Positions 12,477 to 23,800 of a DNA stretch of 64,000 nucleotides are shown piece by piece. The DNA is taken from assembly GCA_030533445.1 (NCBI GenBank), contig CM060072.1, positions 26,900,109 to 26,964,108 of the forward strand, written 5' to 3'. The notes beneath the pieces were generated by a model. That model was not told the origin of the DNA. It saw nothing but the letters and a program-made list of their open reading frames with translations, and did not search any database. The position numbers were made by a program, and so were the translations under genes. Positions within the stretch are counted from its first letter, which is position 1, and each line of letters starts with the position of its first letter. This DNA is from Cyprinodon diabolis (taxonomy: Eukaryota > Chordata > Actinopteri > Cyprinodontiformes > Cyprinodontidae).

Positions 12477-13415
12477 GGCAAGGCAAGGCAAGGCAGCTTT
12501 ATTTGTATGGCAAATTTCAGCAAAAGTGCAATTCAAAGGGCTTTACATAAAATCAGTTAAAAAAAGAAATAAAACACAGAAGAAAGAGTTAAAAATAAAA
12601 AAAATAAAACCCAATAATAACAATTACAGTGCAGTACAAGAGATTAAACAGTAAAGAAATGAACGTCATTTAAAGAAAGGCAACATCAAAAAGAAAGATC
12701 TTCAGCATTGATTTAAAAGAACTGAGAGTAGCAGCGGACCTGCAGGTTTCTGGGAGTTTATTCCAGATGTAAGGACCATAGAAACTGAAAGCTGCTCCCC
12801 CCTGTTTAGTTCTGACCCTAGGAACAGAAAGTAGACCTGTCCCAGATGACCTTAGAGGTCTGGGGCGGGGGGGGTCATAGTGTACTAGCAGGTCAGAAAT
12901 ATATTTTGGCCCTAAACCATTTAGTGATTTATAAACTAGCAAAAGTACTTTGAAATGAATTCTTTGAGACACAGTAAACCAGTGTAAGGACTTCAGAACT
13001 GGAATGATGTGATTCAGTCTCTTGGTCTTAGTGAGGACTCGAGCAGCAGCGTTCTGAATCAGCTGCAGCTGTCTGATTGATTTTTTAGGGAGACCTGTAA
13101 AGACCCCGTTACAGTAGTCAAGTCTACTAAAGATGAAAGCATGGACAAGTTTTTCCAAGTCCTGTTGACACATAAGTCCTTTAACCATAAAAACCATTAT
13201 CACCTTATATTCTTAAGGTGATAATAGGCTGACTTTGTAATTGTCTTAATTGTTAAAATTTAAGTCCATGACTACACCAAGATTTCTGGCTTTGTCTGTT
13301 GTTTTTAACATTGTTGCTTGAAGCTAAGCGCAGACTTTTAATCGTTCCTCTTTTGCTCCAAAAACAACTATCTCAGTTTTTCCCTCATTTAATTTCAGAA
13401 AGTTCTGGCACATGG
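12477..13415 (-). mobile_element. L2-like LINE, 5'-truncated, RT C-terminal part and 3' UTR
   Basis: Minus-strand translation gives the end of a non-LTR reverse transcriptase. At 13260-13415 lies NFLKLNEGKTEIVVFGAKEE and NLGVVMDLNFN, with a stop and frame shift. An open 12670-13203 stretch carries RLDYCNGVFTGLPKKSI, IQNAAARVLTKTKR and a terminal WNKLPETCRSAATLSSFKS motif. The 3' UTR ends at about 12477 in the GGCAAGGCAAGGCAGCTTTA tail (plus strand), typical of fish L2-like elements. It is truncated at its 5' side and cannot be active. Confidence 0.8.
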
Positions 13416-13419
13416 ATCT

Positions 13420-14435
13420 AGAAAAATATTTATAGGGGTGGAGAGAGGGGGGCAGGAATTTTTGAGGGGTGGCAACATATGTCATTTGGCTATACTGTAT
13501 TTAATACCAGTTATCACAGTTTGGTGAGAAATCTCGTGCTGCATTCACTGCAGTCAGACATTGAGGATTAGCAGTGAGTAACTGTCAAATTAGCCATAAT
13601 TCATAAGCCTCGCCACGCCCACCACCAACTGGGGTGGCAGCAGGGTTTACAAGACTGTGTTTTAGGGTGGCATTTGCCAACCTATGACACCTCAGTACAT
13701 CTGCCTGTGACTGAAATACAATGAGGTTTTGCTGCATCCATGTTATAGATTGACTTTTTAAATAAAATAAAAAAAAAATAGAACATTTTTCCATTTTAAA
13801 ATCTAAAGTGTTTTTATAAGTAGAAAACAATCTTTCAGTTTTGTTTATAGACAATTTCCTGATTCACATATTTTATAAAACACCTGAACTGAGAATTTAT
13901 TTTATTTATTTATTTTTTATGGCTTAATGAAAGTAGGCTTTAAGCTGCCCTGCAAGGTTTTAAATCTGGGTTTGATTGGAGACAAAGCCATTCTCAAGCA
14001 CATTTCAAGGTGCTCATTTTGAGCCTGGATCAATATTTATTTTTGATTATGTTCATGGAGAATCCTGCTTTACAGCAATAGGTTGAGTCAAACATACTCA
14101 AAATGTGCAGGGTCATCTTTGAGTTCGCCATTTCACTTTTTTCACCAGTTCATCGCAGTTCTTGCAGCAGTCAACACTTTCTTTCACTTTTTCCCATCTT
14201 TTCCTTCTTTCCTATCGCCCGGCTTGCCACAGGTTTGCCTGCTGTGTTTAAAAGTAACTAGCTGCAACAGCTATGACCGACACAGCTCATTGGCTAATAA
14301 GCATCACTTGCAGCCTGCCCCCAGAGGGCTTTACCGTACAAACAGGATGAGCGGTGCAAGTGAATTAGACACTGCCGTCGGACGACATACGGTAATTTAT
14401 AAATGTTTGAAATCAGGCTGGGTCCAGATTAGTGA
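13420..14435. other. intergenic, nothing recognised
   Basis: AT-rich spacer between the LINE fragment and a SINE. The longest open frames on either strand do not resemble known proteins. Confidence 0.5.
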
Positions 14436-14439
14436 GCAG

Positions 14440-14680
14440 GGGGGTCCGGATCTGAAGCGCAGTCCGCTAATCTGTGACCTCTGGCATAGAGCTTGGAATC
14501 CATAGGTTCTGAGTTCGAGCCCCACTCCCACAGACTTCTAGTCTGGGTCTCTGAGCAAGACCCTGAACCCCACTTATCCTCACAATGGCAGCCCACTGCT
14601 CCCCAAGGGGATGGGTTAAAATCTAGAGGTAAATTTCTCCATTGTGAGATCAATAAAGTTCAGTTATTTTTATTATTAAG
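14440..14680 (+). mobile_element. tRNA-derived SINE, copy A
   Basis: A box-B-like motif GAGTTCGAGCCCC at about 14511 is followed by the body GAGCAAGACCCTGAACCCCA, GCAGCCCACTGCTCCCCAAG and the tail CATTGTGAGATCAATAAAG. The same body and tail occur at 16577, 50405 and 62318, defining one family in this window. Confidence 0.75.
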
Positions 14681-14998
14681 TCCTCCAGGTCCTCGTTTGT
14701 TCTCTGTTGTTTGCCAGTTACAGGATCAGCTGCACCATTAGTACGATCCATACCATCGGTGCATTTGCACAATACATCAGGGTCACCATTGCTTACCATT
14801 TATGAAAAGGGATGAAACATATTTTTTTTTGTCTTTCTAAATATAAAATACACTCTAAACAACATTGAATAAACAGTTAGCAACAACTTTTCCAAAAGAT
14901 TAAATTTGTTTACATCATTTCTGTTAAATCACTCATTTTAACCAATATATTCCAGAAATGGGATAATACACCACTGTAAATAATTGTAGTAATATGCT

Positions 14999-15120
14999 AG
15001 TTAAGATTCTCAGTCATCCAGGTCATTGCCATTCCAAAAAAAAAAAAAATTAAAAAGCAATCCATTGGACTTTGTCTCCAAGTTTGAAGATGTTTCATTA
15101 ATGGACTATTAGAGCCATCT
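14999..15120 (-). mobile_element. Penelope-like 3' fragment, copy 2
   Basis: It matches the 3' portion of the element at 17743-18500: TCTCAGTCATCCAGGTCATT, then CCATTCCAAAAA, then GACTTTGTCTCCAAGTTTGA and AGATGTTTCATTAATGG. Only the end is present. Confidence 0.6.
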
Positions 15121-15376
15121 GTAACAATGTAAAGAAACAGAAAAATGGAATATACACATTTTAAAGTGGTGTACATTAAGAAGGGGACTGCCACAACTTC
15201 AAAATTATTTAATTTTCTAAAACTGGACTTGAAATAAAAATAAGAATGATGTGTATTCTGATACCAATTTTTTACATCTTGCCTACAGGCACTCATCACC
15301 CCCCATACAGGTCACTGCTGTGCCTCCATCTCACACATAGTGCAGTGTAGTGGAACAGAATAGTGGCAGAGCTCCT

Positions 15377-15482
<106 letters not shown>

Positions 15483-15778
15483 TGATTGGCTTAAGGGTTT
15501 ACAGCAGTTCTTGAAGCATAATGCTCAATATTAAGCCGTGTTTATTATATAATTAACAGATAGATTAATACAAAAATTGTAGATCTAATATGTTTCATGT
15601 TAATCTGTATTAAAGTTTAAATTATCATTTATTAGGTCGTGCCACCTTTTCTAACAGATGTCTGTTTTACAAAAATATTTAATCATTTTACAACACAAAT
15701 TTGACTGCAATTCCCAGCATTCTTAAGAGAATGTATTTCCTATTTTTAAACAAACAACAACAAAAAAAGTATTGAAAT

Positions 15779-16244
15779 TGTCACAGTCTTGGTTCTGTTA
15801 AGTCTTTTTTTTTTAGTATTCAGTTTTGCTTAGCTCCATGTTTCTAGTTTTATTGGTTTGATTCCTATTTTGTTGTGTTTTCTGGATATATTTGGGTTCT
15901 TAGGTTTTTATTTGTTGCCGTCTTGTGTTGGTCTCCTTTTCCCTAGCTCCTTTCTAGACTCCTCTCTTCACACCTGCTCCCAATCAGCTTGTTAGTCCTC
16001 TCTTTGTCCATTCTCCCATAAATACTCTACTTGTGTAGTTCCTCCGTGCTGGTTCCTCGTCTTACCTCGGCTCCTTGTGATTGTTTTCCCTGATGTCTCC
16101 ATGGTTCTGGTTTGTTTAACATTTTCATGTTGGAACTTTGGATTCCTGCCTCAGTTTATTTGTGATTATTCAATTAAATCTTCAAGATACTCACCTCTGC
16201 ACCCCTCTGCATTTGAGTCCTCTACCCTCAACCAAACTGTGACA
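15779..16244 (+). mobile_element. solo LTR with perfect 5-bp target duplication
   Basis: 466 bp with mirrored ends TGTCACAG and CTGTGACA, flanked on both sides by GAAAT (15774-15778 and 16245-16249). Internal features fit an LTR: CCCATAAATACTCT as a TATA-like box at about 16015, a CT-rich start region, and ATTAAA at about 16172 as a poly(A) signal. No internal gag or pol sequence remains, so the copy is explained by LTR-LTR recombination. The 5-bp duplication suits gypsy-type or other retroviral integrases. Confidence 0.85.
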
Positions 16245-16576
16245 GAAATAAAGAGTATTTCATTTATGTACCATACCATTATAATAAGGCTAACATAATC
16301 AGTCTTTAAGATTCCAGTTCATTAAGCCTTAATTTGAAAAATGGTTGTTCCGCAGATCAGAGACCTTGATTTAAAAAAAATAATAAAACCGTTTAGAATC
16401 AAAATGATAGGATTAGCTGTTCTATTTGCATAGATATATATTCCTCACATTGGCAATAAAAAAAATTAAGTTGCAAAGAAAGCTGCCTGGCATATTGTCT
16501 TTGAAAATAACAGTCAGTAGAGCAAAAGTTGAAAGTATTATATAGAAGAAAATGAGGGATCGATGGTAAAATAATG

Positions 16577-16735
16577 CAGAGTGTTGGCCTAGTGATTAGA
16601 GCCGTGCGCTTGTGCTAAGAGAAGGTTGCAAATACCCACAGCCTCCATTCTGGGTTCCTGAGCAAGACCCTCAACCCCACACTGCTCCCCCGGGGGCCAC
16701 ACAATGGCAGCCCACTGCTATAAAGGGATTTACAT
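16577..16735 (+). mobile_element. tRNA-derived SINE, copy B
   Basis: Box A is seen as TGGCCTAGTGATTAGAGC and a degenerate box B as GGTTGCAAATACCC, followed by CCTGAGCAAGACCCTCAACC and GCAGCCCACTGCTATAAAGG. The 3' tail is missing or diverged. Confidence 0.8.
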
Positions 16736-17084
16736 TTACAAAAACAAGGGGGTAGAAAAAAGAAAAAGTAGACATTTTTACAGAATTCAACTGAAAACAG
16801 GAGGATTAGATTAAGGATTACACAGCATTAAACAGTACTGCATTCATAATAGGGAAACAAAACACATCAAATAAACTTGATAAGTGTGGAGAAAATGAAA
16901 CTAGAACATTCTCTGTTGCACTGCAGGAAATACAGAAAAGCAAGAATGAGATTTATTAACAATATATTAAAACAGGCCTACCATTGAATTAACACAGATA
17001 AATTCCGTGACTTAAGTATTTAACAGTTATCTTTTAAAACTTGTTTATTTGATAGGATATTCCGTTTTTTGTGTGTTTTTAAGA

Positions 17085-17195
17085 ATGGTTCCGGTCCATA
17101 CTCCATACCAGCTGGGGGCGGCAATGCGCCATTTTAGTTTTTTTTTTTTATGGGGAACCCGACAAAAAAACAGCAGAAGAAGAAGACGAACTTTG
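17085..17195 (+). mobile_element. LINE 3' end (GAAGAAGAAG tail)
   Basis: CTCCATACCAGCTGGGGGCG and GCAATGCGCC, then a poly-T run and GCAGAAGAAGAAGACG. This matches the 3' end of the RNase-H LINE at 60930-61015 (CTCCATACCAGTTGGTGGCG). Only the tail is present here. It abuts the presumed 5' region of the NLR gene. Confidence 0.6.
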
Positions 17196-17249
17196 ACAGC
17201 AAACGAGAAAAACTACTTCCGCATAGAGAAGCCTTAGGTAAAACAAGGT
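17196..17249 (+). promoter_or_regulatory. possible NLR transcription start / non-coding first exon
   Basis: Sequence after the LINE tail contains an ETS-like ACTTCCGC and ends in a good donor, AAACAAG|GTGAGC, at 17249. It is the only splice-donor-like, non-repetitive segment I noticed upstream of the NLR coding exons. Assignment to the NLR gene is a guess. Confidence 0.2.
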
Positions 17250-17742
17250 GAGCTAACTACTCATTTTGAAGATATTTTATTTCTTGATAATAATATATCA
17301 CATTAATACCTACACTTTAATATTTTTATTCCGGCTGGGATTATATGAGTCGTAGTTTTGTGTAAACTGGCTCTGTCTGAAACAACCGACAACGAAGTGC
17401 TCCGCAAAGCTAACTGACAATACTTTACATAAAGTTTTGTTAGAAAGGTCAGCAGAACACCGTAAGATATTCAGCCTCCGATAATCTGCTCATGGGCTAC
17501 TTGAAACTTTTGATTCATAAACGAATTATTTTTAATAATCAGTTGCTGTAGAAATGGAAGTTATAAACAGTTGTATTTTATATATAGCCCATCTGTCCAC
17601 CAGTGTCTCACTTTCAGAATTAGGTCTCTAAAACACATCTACCTCTTGGATTATTTTTCCAATTTATGTTTATGACTCTGAATGCTGCTGTATCATCCCT
17701 CTCTTCCTGCTCCGTGTTTATCCTTTGATACATTGTTTGATG

Positions 17743-18500
17743 GTGAAGCTTTTCAGTCATCCAGATCATAGTCTTTCCAAAAAAGTTTAAAAAACAAACC
17801 ACTGCACTTTGTTTTCCAAGTTTGAAGACGCTTCGCTTCCCATCCAGGAACCTTTTTCAATTCAAAATGTCTGGATTAGTGTTGAGTTTCAAGCTTTATA
17901 GAGAAGCCCACCAAAGCCTTGTTATGGCTTAGAAAACATGCAAATTAAACAGGAAGAACAGGCCCACCCCTTAGCAATAAGGGGGGTTGTTGTTTGTCTG
18001 CAATACCCTTTGAAAAAGGGAATCATTAGGGTCGTTCTTGGCCTGGCTGACCAGGCGAGGTGTTTTGATCCCCTGCATGGCAATGAGGATTGAGGTGATA
18101 GCATGAAGGAATTAACTCAATCGCTGCGTTGTAGGTTTTTGAGAGCTGGAACCTGAGTCCACCCCCTCTGTTTGAGGTTGTTTTTTTCTCTCTTAACACT
18201 GACGGCTTCCTTTACACCCATTACAAACAACCTGCCTTCTGTGTCCAAAATGCGAACATTCTGGTCCTCAAAATAATGTCCTTTGTCTATAAGGTGTAGA
18301 TGTACTGCCCAGTCTTGTTCTGAGGAGGCCGCTCTTCTGTGTTGGGCCATGCGTCTGTGGAGAGGTTGTTTGCTTTCTCCAATATAAAGATCAGAGCATT
18401 CCTCACTGCACTGAACTCCATATACCACTCCGCACTTCTTTGGTCTGGGGGGTTTATCTTTAGGATGCACTAGTTTCTGTTTAAGGGTCTTTCCACACAT
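17743..18500 (-). mobile_element. Penelope-like element 3' part with GIY-YIG endonuclease
   Basis: Minus-strand open frame 18117-18500 (127 codons) encodes a GIY-YIG type nuclease domain: KCGVVYGVQCSEECSDLYIG, then HRRMAQHRR, AVHLHLIDKGHYFEDQNVRI, and a VKEAVSVKRE stretch. An RT followed by a C-terminal GIY-YIG endonuclease is the hallmark of Penelope-like retroelements. Downstream on the minus strand (18116-17743) lies the non-coding end with GGATGGGAAGCGAAGCGTCT. The RT domain is absent, so this is a 5'-truncated, inactive copy. A second copy of the end is at 14999-15120. Confidence 0.75.
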
Positions 18501-19425
18501 GGCTTCAGAGTTTGGTGGAGCTGCCTTTGAGTCAGTCGGTTTGTGTATTCTTACTCAGACCTTTGTTGGACTGGTATTAATTATCCAGGTTCATAGGTCA
18601 CCTTGCTCACACACCTTTTCTGCAAAAAAAAAAATTAGAAAATCTTTTAATAGCTGTAATATTAGCAAGTACTGTTATGATATCTGTTATATTCTGTTAT
18701 ATTCTTCTTTTCTAACCACCTCTCTCATGTGAACCACTATCACTTTGTGTTCTTTAGCATTTATACCGATATCGTTAGTGTTAGTTGTGGGTGCTGCCTG
18801 GACGTGCTGTCCAACTGACTAAATCCTACATTAGCATGCAAAATTGAACAAAATGCACCACGGCTTGACAGTTTTAACTTCTAAATTTAAAGCTAGATTG
18901 TTGGTCTTGGAGATGGCTTGTTTAAAGAGATTATGTACGTTTTTACTGACAAGTATCTTTAAAATAGCCTTTTTTGTTTTACCCTTTATGACTAAAATAT
19001 CATTTGATGATCAGACTGACACCTCAGTAGTTCAACACCAATGCATCTATAAGGCTGTAGCCCATTTTCCTTAATTAGCTTTGGGTCGGAAACAATCAAA
19101 GCGTTATGTTTCTAGATAGTCAGAGGCGACTGGCATCGAGCGTAACTCTGACACAGAGGGGAACTCAAAGTAAGTTGAAATAATTAACACCGCCTTCAAC
19201 GTGTGCTGTCTGAACACACCATTAAAGAAACTGGTCAACCTCCAAAAGCTGAATAAGGAAAAATAAAACGGATATAAAAAAGCTGAAGCGGCTGGGCAGA
19301 TAGAAAGAAGAACCGCCAACACATTTTTTTTTATCCTTCCCCGTATTGAGAGAAAGTTTGAGATCAAATTTTATTAATATTTGGTTTTAAATTCCAACAA
19401 ATTTTATGACTATTTGTTGGGAGAA
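18501..19425. other. intergenic or NLR 5' intron, nothing recognised
   Basis: AT-rich, no supported coding or RNA feature. It may include a decayed upstream part of the Penelope-like element. Confidence 0.4.
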
Positions 19426-19429
19426 ATTC

Positions 19430-19865
19430 AATTAAAAGATACTTTATTAATCCCAAAGGGAAATTAAATGTTGCAGTAACTCGTACGTTATTTTTTTAAC
19501 TGCTGTTATAGGTGTTGATAGCTGTAGGCAGGAAGAATCTTCTGTAGCAATCTGTCTTAAATCAGGATCTGGAGAAGTCTCTGACTCAAGACACTCTGCT
19601 GTTGTTTAAAAAAACTTCTAAAAAAAACGTCACTGTTGTCAATAATCTTCTTCACTTTATGAAGAATTTTCCTTTGTGAAATAATCTCCACAGGTTTTGC
19701 AGGATTTCTTAGAACAGCATCTTGCTGCAAATGCTGAAAAACCTAAGCTTCCTTTGGAAGTGCAGCACGCATCTGTCCTTCTTATAGACTGCTTCACAGC
19801 TGTGTCTCCAGTCTAGATTGTTGTCCAAGTGAACAACATTTCCTTACAGTTTGGAATCTAAATGA
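19430..19865 (-). mobile_element. non-LTR retrotransposon 3' fragment (Rex1/CR1-like), copy A
   Basis: The minus strand reads LDNNLDWRHSCEAVYKKDR and RKLRFFSICSKMLF, the conserved end of a LINE RT, with frame breaks. It finishes in the 3' tail, which on the plus strand is ACTTTATTAATCCCAAAGGG at 19441. The shorter copy at 19905-20060 has the same tail and the same GATAGCTGTAGGC motif. Confidence 0.65.
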
Positions 19866-19904
19866 TAAGCTCCTAATAAAATTCTCAGTCCCAAAGCCAA
19901 AAAT

Positions 19905-20060
19905 AAATTCAGAAATACTTTATTACTCCCAAAGGGAAATAAAACCCTGCAGTAACTCAGGGTTTATACCTGCTTTTTGCAATCAGTTGTTGTAAGGGCT
20001 GATAGCTGTAGGCGGGAAGGATCATCTATAGCAGCATATCCCTCTAACACAGGAATAGTT
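19905..20060 (-). mobile_element. non-LTR retrotransposon 3' fragment, copy B
   Basis: Tail ACTTTATTACTCCCAAAGGG followed by GCAGTAACTCAGG and GATAGCTGTAGGCGGGAAGG, as in copy A but without the upstream coding part. Confidence 0.65.
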
Positions 20061-20820
20061 GAAACTGGTTGAAGAGACTCTTAAACTGGAACGATTAAGT
20101 TTTATGGTGAGATTACAAGCAGACTTCTACAGTAAAAGTAAATTAGGTAAAGTGATTGAATCATTTGCAAAAATAAAATGGTTAGAAATTATATAAGATA
20201 ACTTATTAAGTTGAGTCAGAAATCACATCTTATCCATGGCTCTTGGAGAACAATTACCAGGTTTTGTCAACACTGTTTTGTTCTTTTCTCATGTCAATAA
20301 TGAAAACTTTCACTAAAGAATAAATCTCTTTTTCCTAAAAGCATAATCCTAAGCCATGCAAAACATTTCGATAAGAACAATAAGACTCAAATTATTGTTG
20401 TTCCTATCCTTCATATTTTCCTGTTTCCTTTCCCTCAGTGGCTGCTTACTTTATAAATATGGATGCCAGGATTAGTATTTACCAATAACCTGAAGAATAA
20501 ATAAAGTTGCATAACTTTTGAATTAGAAAAGTCCTTTGTAGTAATTATTGTAAACCAGATTTCTGTCCTTTTCTACAATTATTGTTATGATAAAAAATCA
20601 ATTGCTCTTTTTCAGAGTGCATCTCAGATGTTGTGTTCAGTTTTTGATGCTTGTTCAGAAAGTAAAATGATCGCGGAGCAGCTGGGGCAGATTAAACCTG
20701 AATATCTGGTTCTTACCGGTATTTCTCTCTCCTTTTTGTCTCGCTGGCGTACAGGTTCAGGCACTTCATCCTGTGATCATCCCGGGACGCTTGCACTGGT
20801 AGCGCCTTCATCGTGAAACA

Positions 20821-23800
20821 ATGGACGACTCCATCATGTTATCGGATGATTCCTCCATTGGGGATGCCGTTTCTGGCAGGGGAGATGGGGAGGAATTCAT
20901 TGATGAGGAAGATCTTTACTATATTCCTGAGAGGAGACCGTCTCTGGACCTGGAAGAAACGCCAATGGACACCAGCAACTGGTAGGCAGACTTTTTAGCC
21001 CCTTTGACTTTTTCCTCTTCATATCCTGACTGGTGCTTTCTAACCGACCTGAACATACTTATAATTACTTCAGTAATACAGAGATAGAAAGAGTGTGCTG
21101 CTCAACAAGAAAAGGGCAAAGGTCATCGCCATGTTCTCAGGTCCCGTCTCACCAAAACAAGTATAAACTTAAACACAATGAAAGCAGCTTTTACTGGTGA
21201 ACAAAGTACAACACAGGGGCTTTTAGCATTACTGTCTGTTAGCTGCTTTCATTGGGTTTAGGGGATTCATTACTAAAGCACTGAGTATATCCTTAGAGGG
21301 AGGCAGATATGTACTTTAAGTCTGGTAGGAGGTTTTCTCCCCGAAAAAAAAAATAAAAACTTGTTTCATTTGGCCTAAATTCACTAGTCCATCCGTCTGA
21401 TTACTAACTCTTTTAGTCTAATCATTCATGTCTTCTTAAATCTCCTATCTAATTGTAACTTGTGCTTGTATTGTACTTTTCTATTTGTATTCTTTTATTT
21501 TTATCTTGTATATTTGTTGGACCATTAGTCCAGAATAAATTCAGTCAGTGAAATGGATAAACAAAAAGCTTCCAGAAACTATGTGATCACGACAGGGTTT
21601 CCTCCACAGGTAATTGATGGTTTTGCACCGCTGCAGCCAAACAAAAGCCTCCACCCTTCAAATTTACCAAAGAATTTTAAAACAATATAAAGCATTTTAT
21701 ACAGCACGCTGCATATTTACTAACTTATTTTATCATGAAATGTTAAATTTCACTTCATTTTTGGAAAGCCATTGCCATTGGCTCCTGTCTGTCTTGCTGT
21801 GAAGTTAGCATATGAAGCTAACTGGTGGCTACATTCCTCTGCTCTGCTCTCTGTAGAGAAGGAAAACTGGAGACGACAGTCCAGTGTTGATAACCGAGCG
21901 ACTTTATCATTATTTTGGGGGAATTTCAAAGCCTCTAAAAACTTTTGCTTCTAAAAAAACCATTTGAGAAAAATCTTAAGACTTTTCTGTGTGTTTTTGT
22001 TGACTATAACGACTTAACTGGAAGCAGGAACCGTTCTACTGTTACTACCGTACTATACAGCTGCTGTCAGTCTCCCCCTGCTTCCCTCAGTGCTGTCTCA
22101 CAGGCTGCTGCCTCACCCTTAAACACATGCATGCAGCCAGACTCAAGAGTGCAGAGAGGAGACCTGCTAATGTTTAACACAAGCTGCTGATGATTCTGCC
22201 CTGGATTACAAAGCAGGATATAAATATAACTGAAGTTTATTTTTTATTCAGTCTCTTTTTTTTTTTCTTTTTTCGTTGCAGTTAAATAATTCCCTGATTA
22301 CAGCTTGAATCACTTATCCATCTCATAATGCCTCGTGCCTCTGAATACTGTCTCTTTGGTCAAATTTAGCTAGTGTGGATTCAGGCGATGGATAAAAAAT
22401 TCATACTTTAGTATTTAAAAAAAAATAATGTCAGCAGATGTTGTGTTTTTGAGACATTTTAAGACTCCATCCGTCTGCTGGCACTACCACAGCAGACGTC
22501 TTTTTGTTTGCGTCCGATCTGTTGATTCCAGTTTGGAAAACAATAGATAAAAGTTTCTAAAATGTTGTAGTCTTGTTTTCCTGCTGAGGCCTCTTATTGG
22601 CAGATCAGCCTCCAGAACAGGGACAAACTCAACATGGTGGGTCTGTTGTCTGTCTGATCTTATATATTTAAACAAATTTTCTCAAGTATGTTGAAAACTC
22701 CTTGGTGTTTATTAAAGGAAGCTGGATTCACTCTGGGAGAGTCGAGTCCCAAAGAAAGCTGGTGGAGTTTTAGATCAGAGGCAGATTTTATCCTCAGGTT
22801 TTAGTTTGATGCCTTCCAGTCATTTACCTTTTAACTAACCACTGCTCAGAAACTCTCATCCCTTCCACAATTCGATTTTTACATTATGCTGTAATTGTTT
22901 CTGTTGGCTAGATTTATCTTTTAATTGTGCATGACATAGAAGACACATGACATATTAGCTTGCTTTCTGTTTGGACAGGTTGCTGCTACAGTGGATTCCC
23001 CTTTATGGCAGTGACTCCCAACTTAGGCTATACGTACCTCTAGTGGTCCGCGCGTGTATTGCAAGGGGTACATGAAAATATTTTATTTCTGAGGTACAGT
23101 AGTAGGATAAAATAGGGCTGGGATCTGTTTTGTTTTGTGAGGACCCAATAGTAAAATTAAACCAGCTTTTATCAACCGAAAGGTTTTTCTTTTAGTTCAC
23201 CTTCAGCTGTGACACATCAAACCAAGCAGAGGAACAGACTGAATTTAAAGAACAGCCTGGGATCAGCCGTTTTTCACACTGAGCTCATAAAAGCAACTCA
23301 GGTGTCTTGATGAAAACAAAGTAAAACTGATTAAGTCAGTCTGACTATAATTTATGTTCCACATTCATCCAGTTTAAATATGATTAGAAGGGAGTTACTG
23401 AAAGGAGCCCCAGATTTATAAATAGAGGTTTATAATAGGATTCTATTCTAATATTTGACCTGCTGATCACCAGACAAAGGCATTAAAGTTACAGTATTAG
23501 TAGATTGATTTGTGGATCACCCCCCCACCAGGCATTATGTGGAGCAGGCTTTGAGTCCAGCTCAGAGCTACAAGTCATTGACCAGTGATGACCCAGAAGA
23601 AAAGGAAGACATGGAGGGATCCTCAACAAGGTACAAGCATCACAGACGTCTTTGAAAAAGTATTTTATCATCATTTAGCTGCTCCAGTTTGAATAACAGA
23701 GTTAAGCTGTTAAAGCGCCTTTGTCTTCCTTCTTTTAGGGTCCAGCTGGAAAGAGCCGATTCGTTTTCCAGCTGCTACTCCGTTGACAGCAATGACTGTG

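Noticed and set aside
20628..20816. 62-codon open frame just upstream of the NLR start
   Set aside because: It ends before the NLR ATG, is in a different frame and lacks any motif; probably 5' UTR or intron.
23009..23080. CAGTGACTCCCAACTTAGG resembling a hAT terminus
   Set aside because: No matching second end or 8-bp duplication found nearby.
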